A stretch of 63,838 bases of DNA from Deltaproteobacteria bacterium (GCA_021817825.1 JAKAFS010000007.1:1-63838), one strand, 5' to 3'; positions 24,059 to 33,719 are shown, numbered from the stretch's first letter. Numbers and translations are program-made. The notes: generated by a model from the sequence alone, not told the origin.

Positions 24059-25753
24059 ATGGTCAAATCGTTTCAAACAAGAGTGCTCTTTATCCTGGCG
24101 TTGACATGTCTGGCCCTGCCGCCTTTGGCGGGTCTTGCGGCGGCCAAACCGGCCCTCAAGGCCAACCCCCGCAACGTGATCGTGCTCATTGCCGACGGCT
24201 GCGGCAGCGAGCATTACACCCTGGCTCGCTGGTTCAAGGGGACGCCCCTGACCCTCGACGCGCTCCTCGTCGGCGGGGTGAGAACCTTCATCGCCGATTC
24301 CGTCATTGCCGATTCGGCTCCCACGGGCACGGCTTACGCGACCGGCTACCGGACGAGCGACAAGCTGATCGGTCTGGGGCCCAAGCCCGGAACGATCGCC
24401 GGCGTGTCCGAACCGGCGACGGAGATGCAGTTCAAGCCGCTGGCCACGGTCTTGGAAGGGGCGAAACTCAAGGGGATGGCGACGGGGATCGTGGCCACCT
24501 CGCGGATCACCCATGCGACCCCGGCCGCTTATATCTCCCACGTCGCGTCGCGCAGCCAGGAAGACCTGATCATGGAACAGGCCGTCTACCAGGACATCGA
24601 CGTCATCATGGGCGGCGGCGGCCAGTACCTGCTGCCGAAAGCCGCCGACGGCAAACGGACCGACGGCGAGGACCTGCGGTCCGTACTGCGCAGCAAAGGC
24701 TATGTTCTGGCCCAAACCCGCGACGCCATGGCCGCGTTCAAGACCGGACGGCTCTTCGGCATGTTCTCCGGAAGCCACATGGAGCCGGAGATCGACCGGC
24801 TGGAATTTGCCCCGCAACAGCCGAGCCTTGAGGAGATGACCCGCAAGGCGATCGATATCCTCTCCCGCAAGCCCGGCAACAATGGATTCTTTCTGATGGT
24901 GGAGGGAAGCCAGATCGACTGGGCCAATCACGCCAACGACCCGGCCCACCTGATAAGCGACATGCTGCAATACGACGGTGCGGTCAAGGCGGCCCTCGAT
25001 TTCGCAAAGCAGGACGGAAAGACGCTGGTCCTTGCCCTTTCGGACCACAACACGGGCGGGATGTCGATCGGCAACTACGGCACGAGCAAGACCTACTCGC
25101 AGATGAAGCCGGATCAGCTGCTCGACCCTATCCGGAAGATGAAGCTGTCCGCCCCGGGCCTCCTGCGGAAAGTCGGGAACGACAAAACCCCCGAAAAGGT
25201 CAAAGAAGCGGTGAAGAACTACTGGGCCATGACGATTTCCGATGACGAAGCGGCGGCCATCCTCGCCATCGCGAAGCGGGACCCGGAAGATCCCCAGAAC
25301 GGCTTCGGCGAGGTCCTGAGCCCGAAATACACGGCCATCGGCTGGTCCACCCACGGCCACACCGGCGGCGATGTTCCGCTGTTTGCCTACGGGCCGCAGA
25401 GCCCCAAGGGTCTCCTGGACGGGCCGGAGATCGGCAGGGTCACCGCCGACGCCTTGGGACTCGATCTCGACAGGCTCAACGGAAGACTCTTCGTGGAAGC
25501 CCAAAAGGCCTTCCCGGAGGGGCGCGTCACGATGGACAAGCAGGATGCCGAAAACCCCATCCTCAAGATCTCCTATGGAAACCGGAACGCCGAGCTGCCG
25601 ATCAACAAGAATATCCTGAGACTCGACGGCGCCGATAGGGAGTTGGAGGGCGTGGTCGTCTACATCGCCGAAACGGACAGGGCCTATCTGCCGCTGCAAG
25701 CCGTCCAGGCCATCAAGGGCGTCAAGACGGCTCTCCCGGCCGTCGGGAAGTAG
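24059..25753 (+). CDS. phoA: Secreted alkaline phosphatase
   Basis: A 564-residue exported phosphatase. The signal peptide ends near GLAAAK. Metal-site aspartate appears in IVLIADGCGSEHY. The nucleophilic serine is in DSAPTGTAYATG (Ser near 86). Further metal ligands are in SDHNTGG and in WSTHGHTGGDVPLFAYGP. The protein is longer than the E. coli enzyme (471 residues), with a C-terminal extension of about 100 residues after the last metal motif. It releases phosphate from organic esters outside the inner membrane. AGGAGG precedes the ATG. Upstream are two TTAAC repeats 11 bases apart (23971 and 23982), but not a full four-repeat PhoB-type site. Confidence 0.9.
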   Translation: MVKSFQTRVLFILALTCLALPPLAGLAAAKPALKANPRNVIVLIADGCGSEHYTLARWFKGTPLTLDALLVGGVRTFIADSVIADSAPTGTAYATGYRTSDKLIGLGPKPGTIAGVSEPATEMQFKPLATVLEGAKLKGMATGIVATSRITHATPAAYISHVASRSQEDLIMEQAVYQDIDVIMGGGGQYLLPKAADGKRTDGEDLRSVLRSKGYVLAQTRDAMAAFKTGRLFGMFSGSHMEPEIDRLEFAPQQPSLEEMTRKAIDILSRKPGNNGFFLMVEGSQIDWANHANDPAHLISDMLQYDGAVKAALDFAKQDGKTLVLALSDHNTGGMSIGNYGTSKTYSQMKPDQLLDPIRKMKLSAPGLLRKVGNDKTPEKVKEAVKNYWAMTISDDEAAAILAIAKRDPEDPQNGFGEVLSPKYTAIGWSTHGHTGGDVPLFAYGPQSPKGLLDGPEIGRVTADALGLDLDRLNGRLFVEAQKAFPEGRVTMDKQDAENPILKISYGNRNAELPINKNILRLDGADRELEGVVVYIAETDRAYLPLQAVQAIKGVKTALPAVGK

Positions 25754-25874
25754 ATCCCCCGGAGGGGGAAAAGTCTGAGGCTCCGCCCTCCTCTGCCCCG
25801 GACATTTTCCCCCTCCTTTTCCCTTCTCTGCATGCCCTTTGTCTTGCCCTGCTTGCTGATTTATCGCTTCAAAA

Positions 25875-25901
25875 TGTCACCTCCGCGAAAGCGGGGTCCG
25901 G
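25875..25901 (-). repeat. Dispersed GC-rich palindromic repeat, copy D
   Basis: Read on the minus strand it gives CCGGACCCCGCTTTCGCGGA then GGTGACA, matching the copies at 115, 1438 and 7451. It lies between the ends of alkaline phosphatase and a chemoreceptor. Confidence 0.45.
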
Positions 25902-25918
25902 AAATAGAAATGTCTTCA

Positions 25919-27454
25919 TCACCCATTGCCCGGCAGGACCTGGGGAACGGTCAAAGACAAGGCATGGCGATCCGGCGCACGGCCGTCTTCCGCCCTTCGC
26001 CGGTCGCCGATGACACCGACCAGCCCGGCGACGACCTGATTCATCTGCTCGGCGGACGTGGACATGGCGTCGGCCGTCAGGGCCGACTCTTCGGCAAGGT
26101 GGGTATTTTTGTCCGTGGCCTTCTCCAGAACGGCGATGGCTTCATGGATGCGCGCCAGCTCCCTGTCCTGCTGCTCACCGGAGACGGCAATGACCTGTAG
26201 CAGAGCGGCGATTTCCTCCACGGCGCCCTTCGCCTCGGCAAACTCTCGGCTGCTCATGACGACCTGATTCGCCCCCTCGCCGATCTTCTCCAGGGCCGCG
26301 GCGATGAGCGTCGAGGTCGTCTTCCCGGCCTCGGCGGATTGGTCGGCCATGGCGCGGATCTCATCGGCAATGACGGTAAACCCATTGCCCGCCTCTCCGG
26401 CCCGGGACGCTTCGACGGAGGCATTCAGGGCAATCAGACGGATCTTGAAGGCCAGGTCGTTGATGAACCCCACGATCCGGGAAACATGCTCGCTCGACTG
26501 GGAAATGTTGAGCATCGATTCGTTCAGGGATTTCATCGAACTGTCCGTCCGCACCAGGACATGATCGGTCTTCTGTAGAAGCCTGTCGATCTCCCCCGTG
26601 TTTTTCGCATTGCTTTTGGCGCCCGATACAATTTTATCCAGGGAATCGAGCGACTTTTTGATCATCACGGATTGAGCGGCGGCGTTGGCCGCCACATCCT
26701 TGCTGGAAGCCAACACCTGCTCGGATGCCACGGCGACATGCCGCGAAATATCGCTGATCCCTTTCAAGGAGTCGCCGATGGGAACGGAAATCCGCCGGCT
26801 CAGCCAGAGGCTGATCAGCAGGACCCCCATCAGGATAACGACCATGATCGCCGCCTGGTAGGCCAGATACCGGAAGGTATTGGCCGTCAGCTCCGACTCC
26901 TTTGCGGCCACCGCCTTTTCGATGTCGTCCAGATAGACGCCGGTGCAGATGATCCAGTTCCACTCCTTGTACAATTTGACGGTCGTCAGCTTCCGAACCG
27001 GCTTGACCGCGCCGGACTTGGTCCAGCGATATTCGATCAGCCCCTCGCCCTTTTGATCGGCGATCCGGATGATCTCCCGGACGATCTTCCGGCCGTCGGC
27101 ATCTTCCAGATCGAGCTGTTTTTTCCCGACCCGGTCCGGGTGTTCCGGATCCACGAAACAGACCCCTTCCCGATCGAAGACGAAGTAGTAATTCTTGCCG
27201 TCGGGTCCGAAGCGCATGCTGTTCAGAGCCCGTTGGCCATCGGTCCAGAAATTGGCGCTCTTCACGACCGAATAGGCATTGGCCATGAGATCGTTCAATT
27301 GCCCCTTTTTCTCCTCGATCAGCACGGTCCGGAGGTAGGCTATCTCCTTCCCTTTGTTCCGTTCCCCGTAATAAAGGGTCACCGCCATAAAAGCGAGGCC
27401 CAGGATCAGCAATCCTCCCGCATTGAGCCAATTGATCTTCGCCCTCATTCTCAT
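25919..27454 (-). CDS. Methyl-accepting chemotaxis protein with single Cache domain
   Basis: A 511-residue membrane chemoreceptor: first membrane helix about 10-28, a periplasmic single Cache (sCache_2-type) sensor to about residue 185, a second helix about 197-219, then the cytoplasmic signalling domain with LAFKIRLIALNASVEASRAGEAGNGF. The Cache part includes the FDREGVCFVDPEHPDRVGKK strand pattern of the family. It starts 7 bases after the DUF2721 gene and is probably expressed with it from the PhoB-type site at 27997-28050. It could sense phosphate or another starvation signal (inference). Confidence 0.88.
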   Translation of the reverse strand: MRMRAKINWLNAGGLLILGLAFMAVTLYYGERNKGKEIAYLRTVLIEEKKGQLNDLMANAYSVVKSANFWTDGQRALNSMRFGPDGKNYYFVFDREGVCFVDPEHPDRVGKKQLDLEDADGRKIVREIIRIADQKGEGLIEYRWTKSGAVKPVRKLTTVKLYKEWNWIICTGVYLDDIEKAVAAKESELTANTFRYLAYQAAIMVVILMGVLLISLWLSRRISVPIGDSLKGISDISRHVAVASEQVLASSKDVAANAAAQSVMIKKSLDSLDKIVSGAKSNAKNTGEIDRLLQKTDHVLVRTDSSMKSLNESMLNISQSSEHVSRIVGFINDLAFKIRLIALNASVEASRAGEAGNGFTVIADEIRAMADQSAEAGKTTSTLIAAALEKIGEGANQVVMSSREFAEAKGAVEEIAALLQVIAVSGEQQDRELARIHEAIAVLEKATDKNTHLAEESALTADAMSTSAEQMNQVVAGLVGVIGDRRRAEDGRAPDRHALSLTVPQVLPGNG

Positions 27455-27461
27455 CGTTTTC

Positions 27462-27914
27462 TCACTTTGCTTCCCGGGACGTTTTGGCGACCAGTTTCAA
27501 AGTGGCCATCAGGATCTCCCGCAGGAGGAAGAGCAATGCCGAAACCAAGGACAGCATCGCAAGGATGAAAAGCACCATGACGGTGATGTTGATATCGAAG
27601 CATAAAAATGCCCCGAGAAAGAGGATGGCAATGACGGCGCAGACCAAGATGGAAGTAATCGTCGAAAGGGTGATGGCACAGTCGATCAGCTTGGCCCGCT
27701 TCGACAGGGTCGATATCTCGACCTGTAGCGCCACAGCTCCTCCGGTCGGACCGCTCTCGAGTTTGGCTTCCAGGACCCGGACGCGATCGGTCACGCGCCC
27801 CAGCCGGTTGGTCAGCACATTCAGGATCATGGCAATGGCGCTGAGCAGAAATACCGGGGCGACGGCCATCTGTATGGCATGGGCCACCCCGCTCACGGTA
27901 TTGATTTCCAGCAT
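27462..27914 (-). CDS. DUF2721 membrane protein
   Basis: A 150-residue protein with three predicted membrane helices and the N-terminal pattern AHAIQMAVAPVFLLSAIAMILNVLTNRLGRV of DUF2721. Its function is unknown. AGAGAGG precedes the ATG at 27914; a longer upstream frame is not needed. It is the first gene of a two-gene operon with the single-Cache chemoreceptor. The PhoB-type site upstream suggests induction on phosphate limitation. A helper or regulator of chemoreceptor function is possible. Confidence 0.78.
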   Translation of the reverse strand: MLEINTVSGVAHAIQMAVAPVFLLSAIAMILNVLTNRLGRVTDRVRVLEAKLESGPTGGAVALQVEISTLSKRAKLIDCAITLSTITSILVCAVIAILFLGAFLCFDINITVMVLFILAMLSLVSALLFLLREILMATLKLVAKTSREAK

Positions 27915-27996
27915 AGAACCTCTCTTTTCATATCTGTCTGAAGGAAAATCGTCGCAATCACTCCGGCCGCCGGAGATTGCCTTGTCAGTGAGCGGG

Positions 27997-28050
27997 ATCT
28001 TAACGGATCTTTGTTGCAGGCGTTTTACAGAACGGTGAATAGATGGCAAA
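27997..28050 (-). promoter_or_regulatory. PhoB-type promoter variant of DUF2721/chemoreceptor operon
   Basis: On the minus strand TTTGC, TTCAC, GTAAA and GCAAC recur every 11 bases (28050 down to 28013), then TAAGAT (27997-28002) after 10 bases. The repeats are less canonical than at pstS, but the spacing is identical. Confidence 0.5.
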
Positions 28051-28119
28051 GGGTGGGCGCCCTCGTCCCCAGTATGGCCGACGCAGGCGCCTCTGACGGC
28101 GAGGGAACCTAAGCCGTCG

Positions 28120-28173
28120 GTCGCCATTTATTCACGCCCCTGCAAAACCCCTGCAACAAAAAGATGGTTTCAT
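28120..28173 (+). promoter_or_regulatory. PhoB-type promoter variant of the double-Cache chemoreceptor
   Basis: GTCGC (28120), TTCAC (28131), GCAAA (28142) and GCAAC (28153) lie 11 bases apart; TTTCAT (28168-28173) follows after 10 bases. The site mirrors the divergent one at 27997-28050, with the words TTCAC-GNAAA-GCAAC in common, and faces the chemoreceptor at 28231. Confidence 0.5.
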
Positions 28174-28230
28174 CGATCCTCAGCAAGGGGTCGCGTAATG
28201 CGACCGGTTCTGTTTACGAAGGAGGTTCAA

Positions 28231-30084
28231 ATGAAACTGGATTTGGAAAAGAGGATCCTGCTGCCCGTCACGGCGCTGGTGATCCTTGTCATGGGGATTT
28301 CGATGGGAATCAACTATTACCTCTCTAAAAACGCCTTCCGCGACGATGCGGCGAGCGCCCTGGCGATGACCTCAAAGGCCAAGGCAGAGGTAATCGACGA
28401 ATGGATCGGAAACGCCCTGGACATGGTCCGGACCTCGGCACACCGGGTCGAGTATGAGGACGTTCTCATGAAAGGCAGCGAAGCAACGCTGGCGACGGCC
28501 AACGTCCATCTCGCCGAACAGATAAAGCAATTGCCCGATTTTGCCTACATGCATGTAGCGGATCTCCAGGGGGAGGTCAAGGCGTCGTCCCTGCCGGACT
28601 CGGTGGGCAAGGTCAAGATCGCCGATCGCGATTATTTTCAGAAGGCCCTGCAAGGGGAGATCAATATTTCCGGCATCTACCTCTCCCGGACGACCCAGAA
28701 ACCGGCCTTTGCCATTGCCGCGCCGATCAAGGAGGGGGAAAAGGTGGTCGGGGTGATCCTGGCCGTGCCGGATCTGGATAAGTTCAACGAGAAATTCGTC
28801 ACCTCCGTTGACGTCGGCCGCACGGGATACCTCTATCTCGTGGACGCTTCCGGGCTGATCTTTGCCCACAAGGATCAGAGCCTGGTCATGAAGATGAACC
28901 TCAACGACCATGACTGGGGGAAGAAACTGCTTCAGGGCAAACAGGGTCTCGTCACCTACGAACTACAGGGAAAGGAACGGATGGCCACAGTCGCCGGGTG
29001 CAAGAAGGTCGGCTGGTCGGTGGCGACCGCCGTCCCCGCAGAAGAGATCCTTGCCAAGGCGCACCGGATTTCGGCCATCACGGTGGGGCTCTTTACCGCA
29101 GGAATCATCCTGATCCTGGGCCTCCTCTATCTGACCGTCCGTTCCGTCGTCCGTCCGCTCAACAAGATCGCGACCGGGCTGAATTCGGGGGCCGACGAGG
29201 TGGCGGCCGCGTCGGAGCAGGTCGCCGCGTCGGGCCAATCCCTGGCGGAGGGCGCTTCCGAATCCGCCGCCTCGATCGAGGAGACCGTTTCCTCGCTGGA
29301 GGAGATGGCGTCGATGACCAGGCAAAACGCCGATCACGCCGCCCAAGCCCAGGGCCTCATGGCGGAAACGAGAAGGATCGTGGCCACGGTCAATGATCAG
29401 GTCAACCAGGTGGCCGAAGCAGTGCAGGCGGTCACCCTGTCGAGCGAACAGACCGGGAAGATCGTCAAGACCATCGACGAGATCGCCCTACAGACGAACC
29501 TCCTGGCGCTCAACGCCGCCGTCGAAGCGGCCCGGGCCGGTGAGGCGGGAGCGGGATTTTCCGTCGTGGCCGATGAGGTAAGGGGCCTGGCCATGCGGGC
29601 GGCGGAGGCGGCAAAAACGACGGCCGGACTGATCGCAGACACGATCCTGACGGTCAAAAGGAGCAGCGACCTGACCATCCAGACCAAGGAAGCCTTCCGG
29701 GAGAACATGACGATCGCCGAGCAGGTCGGGTCCCTGGTGGACGAAATCGCGACTGCTTCCCGGGAGCAGGCGCAAGGGATCGATCAGATCAGCCGAGCCG
29801 TTGCGGAGATCGACCAGGTCGTCCAGCGGACGACGGCCAACGCTGAAGAATCGGCCGGGGCCGCCGACGAGTTGAACCGGCAAGCGGAGCAGATGCAGGC
29901 CTATGCAGGGGAACTGCTGACGGTCGTGGACGGAGCGCCCCGGAGCGCCGGTTTCGATCAAGCCGCCGCTTCTGCGGGTCGCCGTCGGCGCATCGGGCAA
30001 GAAAGAAGGGTGACCTCTCTACCGGCGCCCTTCGGGCTGAAAGAGGAAGCGCTGGTCGCGTTGGGATCGCATTCATGGGGATAA
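28231..30084 (+). CDS. Methyl-accepting chemotaxis protein with double Cache domain
   Basis: A membrane chemoreceptor of 617 residues. It has a first helix near 8-29, a large periplasmic dCache_1 domain to about residue 270 (with [20 protein letters not shown] and [13 protein letters not shown]), a second helix near 283-305, then the signalling domain with [20 protein letters not shown]. The C terminus ends ALGSHSWG without a classic CheR pentapeptide. GGAGG precedes the ATG at 28231. It overlaps the next gene by 10 bases. The PhoB-type site upstream implies expression under phosphate limitation. Confidence 0.9.
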   Translation: MKLDLEKRILLPVTALVILVMGISMGINYYLSKNAFRDDAASALAMTSKAKAEVIDEWIGNALDMVRTSAHRVEYEDVLMKGSEATLATANVHLAEQIKQLPDFAYMHVADLQGEVKASSLPDSVGKVKIADRDYFQKALQGEINISGIYLSRTTQKPAFAIAAPIKEGEKVVGVILAVPDLDKFNEKFVTSVDVGRTGYLYLVDASGLIFAHKDQSLVMKMNLNDHDWGKKLLQGKQGLVTYELQGKERMATVAGCKKVGWSVATAVPAEEILAKAHRISAITVGLFTAGIILILGLLYLTVRSVVRPLNKIATGLNSGADEVAAASEQVAASGQSLAEGASESAASIEETVSSLEEMASMTRQNADHAAQAQGLMAETRRIVATVNDQVNQVAEAVQAVTLSSEQTGKIVKTIDEIALQTNLLALNAAVEAARAGEAGAGFSVVADEVRGLAMRAAEAAKTTAGLIADTILTVKRSSDLTIQTKEAFRENMTIAEQVGSLVDEIATASREQAQGIDQISRAVAEIDQVVQRTTANAEESAGAADELNRQAEQMQAYAGELLTVVDGAPRSAGFDQAAASAGRRRRIGQERRVTSLPAPFGLKEEALVALGSHSWG

Positions 30085-30806
30085 ACCGGTATCGCCTGCT
30101 CATCGTCTTTTGGTGCCTCAGCGGCTGGCTCTGCTGCGCGCTGCCGGGACAAGCGTCGGCCTCGGAGGCGAGAAAGACGCCGGAGACATTGCCCGTGGCT
30201 TTTCCCTCCCCGGCCATGCAGGACAGTGCGCCGGAAGGGTGGGCCTTGCAGCGCTACCGCGGGGAACCGGCCATGGCGATGAAGGTGCTGGACGGCCCGC
30301 CCTACCTGCGTATGGTCAGCCAAGGCGACAGGGCCTTCGGCATCAAGAAGGAATTGGCGGTGAATCTTCGGGAAACGCCCTTCTTGAATTGGCAGTGGCG
30401 GGTCAACCGGCTGCCGCAGGGGGGCGATATCCGCCGGGCCGACCGGGACGATCAGGCCCTACAGATCTACCTGATCTTCGGCACGCCGGGAAGCTCCACG
30501 TCCTTTCGGGAGCCGACGCTTGCCTATATCTGGGACAGCGAGGCCCCCCGGGGGCTGCTGGTTAAGAGCCCCCACCGGTGGCTGGGCGCCGTCCGCTACC
30601 TGGTTGTGCAAAGCGGTGCGGACCTCAAGGGACAATGGCATCGGGAAAAGCGCAACGTCCTTATCGACAGCCGGCGCGCCTTCGGCGACCTTACGAGAAA
30701 GGCGCCGCTCGACCAGATCAGGGGAATTCTGCTTTTCACCAACACCCATCACACCAAGGGCGAAGCCGAGGCGGATATCGGCGAAATCTTCTTTTCCCGG
30801 GAATAG
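30075..30806 (+). CDS. DUF3047 periplasmic protein
   Basis: A 243-residue exported protein: signal peptide [21 protein letters not shown], cut near ASA, then a beta-rich DUF3047 domain with [31 protein letters not shown] and [21 protein letters not shown]. Its function is not known. It starts inside the end of the chemoreceptor gene (10-base overlap), so it may assist ligand sensing in the periplasm. No metal or active-site motif is obvious. Confidence 0.78.
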   Translation: MGINRYRLLIVFWCLSGWLCCALPGQASASEARKTPETLPVAFPSPAMQDSAPEGWALQRYRGEPAMAMKVLDGPPYLRMVSQGDRAFGIKKELAVNLRETPFLNWQWRVNRLPQGGDIRRADRDDQALQIYLIFGTPGSSTSFREPTLAYIWDSEAPRGLLVKSPHRWLGAVRYLVVQSGADLKGQWHREKRNVLIDSRRAFGDLTRKAPLDQIRGILLFTNTHHTKGEAEADIGEIFFSRE

Positions 30807-30916
30807 AGGTCATCATGGATCATCCGGCATCTTGCATCAGCCTCTTACCGCCCCCCTTACCAGCCTCTGGGACCCTATCCGGACGGCCGCCCCAGGCCGG
30901 GAGCCAGATGGACAAG

Positions 30917-30959
30917 GCTTAACGAATCTTCACGTGCAGACGTTTGGCAGAATGGTGAA
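30917..30959 (-). promoter_or_regulatory. Orphan PhoB-type site facing no gene
   Basis: On the minus strand the site begins with the same words as the one at 28120 (GCCATTTATTCAC) and has TTCAC, GCCAA and GCACG 11 bases apart. TTAAGC follows at the usual distance. Downstream on that strand there is only the antisense of the DUF3047 and chemoreceptor genes. It may drive an antisense RNA or be a decayed copy. Confidence 0.35.
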
Positions 30960-31037
30960 TAAATGGCGTCCCCCGCTCCCCGGTCGCGGAGCGGGGGGGG
31001 AAGACTTTTGGACGTTCTGTGCAGGTACCGCCCGGGG

Positions 31038-32411
31038 CTACAGGATCCGTGAGCCCAACTCGGCCAGTGCCGATCGTTCCCCCTTGCAGAGGGTCACATG
31101 GCCGCCGAGGGCTTCCCCCTTGAACCGTTCCACGAAGTAGGTGAGGCCGTTGCTGCACGAATCCAGATAGGGATGGTCGATCTGTTCCGGATCGCCGGTA
31201 AAGACCACCTTCGACCCCTCGCCGATCCGGGTGACGATCGTCTTGATCATCTGGGGACTCAGGTTCTGCGCCTCGTCGCAAATGATGAATTGCCGGGGGA
31301 TGCTCCGGCCGCGAATGTAGGTCAGGGGCTCCATTTCCAGGACCCCGCGCTCGATCAGATGCTCGACGATTTTCACGGACTTGAAGCGGTCCTCATCCAG
31401 ATCGCGGCTGTGCTTTCCCACGGCCGTGAGTTTCGTTCTCCCCTCCTTGTTTTCCTGGGCATTGCTGAAGATGTGCTCGATATTGTCGAAGATGGGCTGC
31501 ATCCAGGGACGCAGCTTCTCGTCCTTGTCGCCGGGCAGAAAGCCGATGTCGTTGCCGACCGGCACCATGGGCCGGGTGATGAGGAGGCGCGAATAGACCT
31601 TTTCGTCGAGCACCTTCTGCAACCCCACGGCGATGGCCAGCAGGGTCTTGCCTGTGCCCGCCCGGCCCACGAGGCTCACGGCCTTGATCTCGTCGTTGAG
31701 AAGCAGTTCCAGGGCAAAGCGCTGTTCCTTGTTGCGGGCCCGGATGCCGAAACACTCCTCGTCGCCGTGGACGAGCGGCACCAGGGTGCCGTCGCCCGGG
31801 TGGCGGCCAAGGGCCGACTGGGAGGGATTTTCATGATTTTTCAGGATGAAGAACTCATTCGGGTGGCCCGTCGACCCCTCGGGCAGGATCAGCTTCTTGT
31901 TCCGATGGAAACTGTCGACCTGCTTACCCGTAAGGGCCTCGGTTTTCACCCCCGTGTAGAGCGATGTGAACTGCACCTTGTCCTTGTAAAAATCCTCCGA
32001 GGGGATGCCGATCACATCGGCCTTGATCCGGAGGTTCAGATCCTTGGTCACCAGATGAACGATCCGCCCCTCCCTTTGGAGCTGGTAGCTCACAGCCAGA
32101 ATCCGGTTGTCGCTTTTGCTCCAATCGAGCCCGGCGGGCAGCTGGTCGATGGACCCGTGGTTCACCTCGATCCGGACCGTGCCGTTGCCCGGCGAGGTCA
32201 CCCCTTCGGCAAGGCTTCCCTCTTCCCGCAGTTGATCCAGGGACCGCGAGACCTCCCGGGCGTTTCTCCCGATCTCGTCCTGCCGTCTTTTCTGGCGGTC
32301 GATCTCCTCGACGACCGCCAGGGGAATCACCACCTCGTTGTCCTCGAAGGCAAAAAGGGCCTGCGGGTTGTGCAGCAGGATATTCGTGTCCAGGATATAG
32401 GTTTTTTGCAT
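31038..32411 (-). CDS. PhoH2 (PIN domain plus PhoH ATPase)
   Basis: A 457-residue cytoplasmic protein: an N-terminal PIN RNase domain (MQKTYILDTNILLHNPQALF) and a C-terminal PhoH ATPase with Walker A GRAGTGKTLLAI and Walker B IICDEAQNLS. PhoH2 proteins act as RNA helicases with RNase activity (family knowledge). AGGAG sits 7 bases before the ATG at 32411. It follows the metallophosphoesterase gene by 39 bases, in what appears to be a phosphate-regulated operon, which fits the original phosphate-starvation link of PhoH. Confidence 0.92.
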   Translation of the reverse strand: MQKTYILDTNILLHNPQALFAFEDNEVVIPLAVVEEIDRQKRRQDEIGRNAREVSRSLDQLREEGSLAEGVTSPGNGTVRIEVNHGSIDQLPAGLDWSKSDNRILAVSYQLQREGRIVHLVTKDLNLRIKADVIGIPSEDFYKDKVQFTSLYTGVKTEALTGKQVDSFHRNKKLILPEGSTGHPNEFFILKNHENPSQSALGRHPGDGTLVPLVHGDEECFGIRARNKEQRFALELLLNDEIKAVSLVGRAGTGKTLLAIAVGLQKVLDEKVYSRLLITRPMVPVGNDIGFLPGDKDEKLRPWMQPIFDNIEHIFSNAQENKEGRTKLTAVGKHSRDLDEDRFKSVKIVEHLIERGVLEMEPLTYIRGRSIPRQFIICDEAQNLSPQMIKTIVTRIGEGSKVVFTGDPEQIDHPYLDSCSNGLTYFVERFKGEALGGHVTLCKGERSALAELGSRIL

Positions 32412-32450
32412 CAATTGCTCCTTGCACGGTTCTTCTTCAATTCAGGCCCT

Positions 32451-33668
32451 TTACTGGATTCTCGGAGCCAGTGACACGGTTTTGGCATCGCCCCAGTGAC
32501 CGACGTTCCAGAGGTATTCCCGGACCGTCATCGTCTGGGCGGCAGGATCGATGGAAACCGTCTGGAAGGAAAGCTTGCTTTCATCCTTGGCCGACAGATT
32601 GCCCTTCATCGGCGAGTCCACCCGAAAGGTGTTCAAGCTGATGTCCTTGTCGGGGCCGGACCAGATATAGAACTCGTTGGCATTGTCGTTCCCGTGAAAA
32701 TAGGCCACGATATTTTTATAGTCCTTCAGGAACTTGACGAAACTGCGCTGTTCAAGAATCGTCTTCACCGGCTTTCCCGCCCCGTCCTCGACCTTCAAGC
32801 CGTCGGCAAAGGTGTCGGTCAGCAGGTTCTCGAATTTGTCCTTAGCATTGATGTCGGCGGGAAAGTTGGGATTGATAAAGTGTTTGGCTTCCGCATCGGG
32901 CTGATCGTGGGTAAAGAGGATCACCGGCGTGGTCGCGGCGACGTTCTTGAGATCCTCCCTCATCCAGTTGCGGACGGCGATGTCGGGCCACATATTGACG
33001 AAGAGGCAGTGCACGCCCCCGATATCGCGGGAATAGTTCACCTTGTCGGTCGAATAGTCGTAGTTCTCCTTTGTGCGCGGGGTTGCGGGCCGGACAAACC
33101 TGTTGAAGAGCTGGGTCATGACCGTGGCATCGGTTTTCGGGCTCATGGCCTTGTAAAATCCGATGGCGTTGGTCACATCGTGATTCCCCGGGAGGATCAG
33201 CAGATCCGCTTTTTCGCCTTTTTTGTTCTTCAGTGAGAGCCCCTTGATATAATCGGCTTCAAACTGGTTCCAGGACGCCTCCGCGCTTTGAATATAGGTC
33301 ACGGGCGTTGTAGGCAAGGCCTCGGAACGGTTCGCAATGTCGCCGGTCTCGATCACGAAATCGATGGGACCCACCGGCTGACAGGCCTTCACGCCTCCGT
33401 CGCCGCAGGGAAAGGACAACCCCGGCAGGCTGTTTATGGCCTGGACCAGGGCGGCATTGACCGTCCGGGCATCGACATTGGCGCCGCCCTTAAAGCGGGA
33501 CCGCGTAATTCCGTAATGGGCATCGGAGGTATAGACAAATTGGGTGATCCCCTCGTCCGCCGACGCCGACCGGCCGATGGCCGGCAAGGATAGCTGCGTC
33601 GCCAGCAAGGCGAAGAACAATAACCCCGAAGTCCACAGCCGCTTTTGCCTGCTTAACCGAATAGACAT
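32451..33668 (-). CDS. Secreted metallophosphoesterase
   Basis: A 405-residue exported phosphatase of the calcineurin-like family. The signal peptide (MSIRLSRQKRLWTSG onward) ends near SASADE. Metal-site motifs are in order: YTSDAHYGI, VIETGDIANR, LILPGNHDV, ILFTHDQPDA and YFHGNDNANEF. A long insert precedes the last motif. It probably releases phosphate from organic esters under starvation. GAGAGG precedes the ATG at 33668; the frame runs further upstream but without a ribosome site. The PhoB-type promoter at 33720-33773 lies directly upstream and phoH2 follows. Confidence 0.85.
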   Translation of the reverse strand: MSIRLSRQKRLWTSGLLFFALLATQLSLPAIGRSASADEGITQFVYTSDAHYGITRSRFKGGANVDARTVNAALVQAINSLPGLSFPCGDGGVKACQPVGPIDFVIETGDIANRSEALPTTPVTYIQSAEASWNQFEADYIKGLSLKNKKGEKADLLILPGNHDVTNAIGFYKAMSPKTDATVMTQLFNRFVRPATPRTKENYDYSTDKVNYSRDIGGVHCLFVNMWPDIAVRNWMREDLKNVAATTPVILFTHDQPDAEAKHFINPNFPADINAKDKFENLLTDTFADGLKVEDGAGKPVKTILEQRSFVKFLKDYKNIVAYFHGNDNANEFYIWSGPDKDISLNTFRVDSPMKGNLSAKDESKLSFQTVSIDPAAQTMTVREYLWNVGHWGDAKTVSLAPRIQ

Positions 33669-33719
33669 ACTTTTCCTCTCCTCCTGTTCGTTTATTGGTG
33701 TGTTTGGTGCTTCAAGGAG

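Noticed and set aside
27462-28127. Longer start for the DUF2721 gene at 28127
   Set aside because: The extension crosses the promoter sites and lacks family similarity; the ATG at 27914 has AGAGAGG.
31098-32474. 458-codon open frame on the plus strand
   Set aside because: It lies antisense to phoH2 and lacks any domain.
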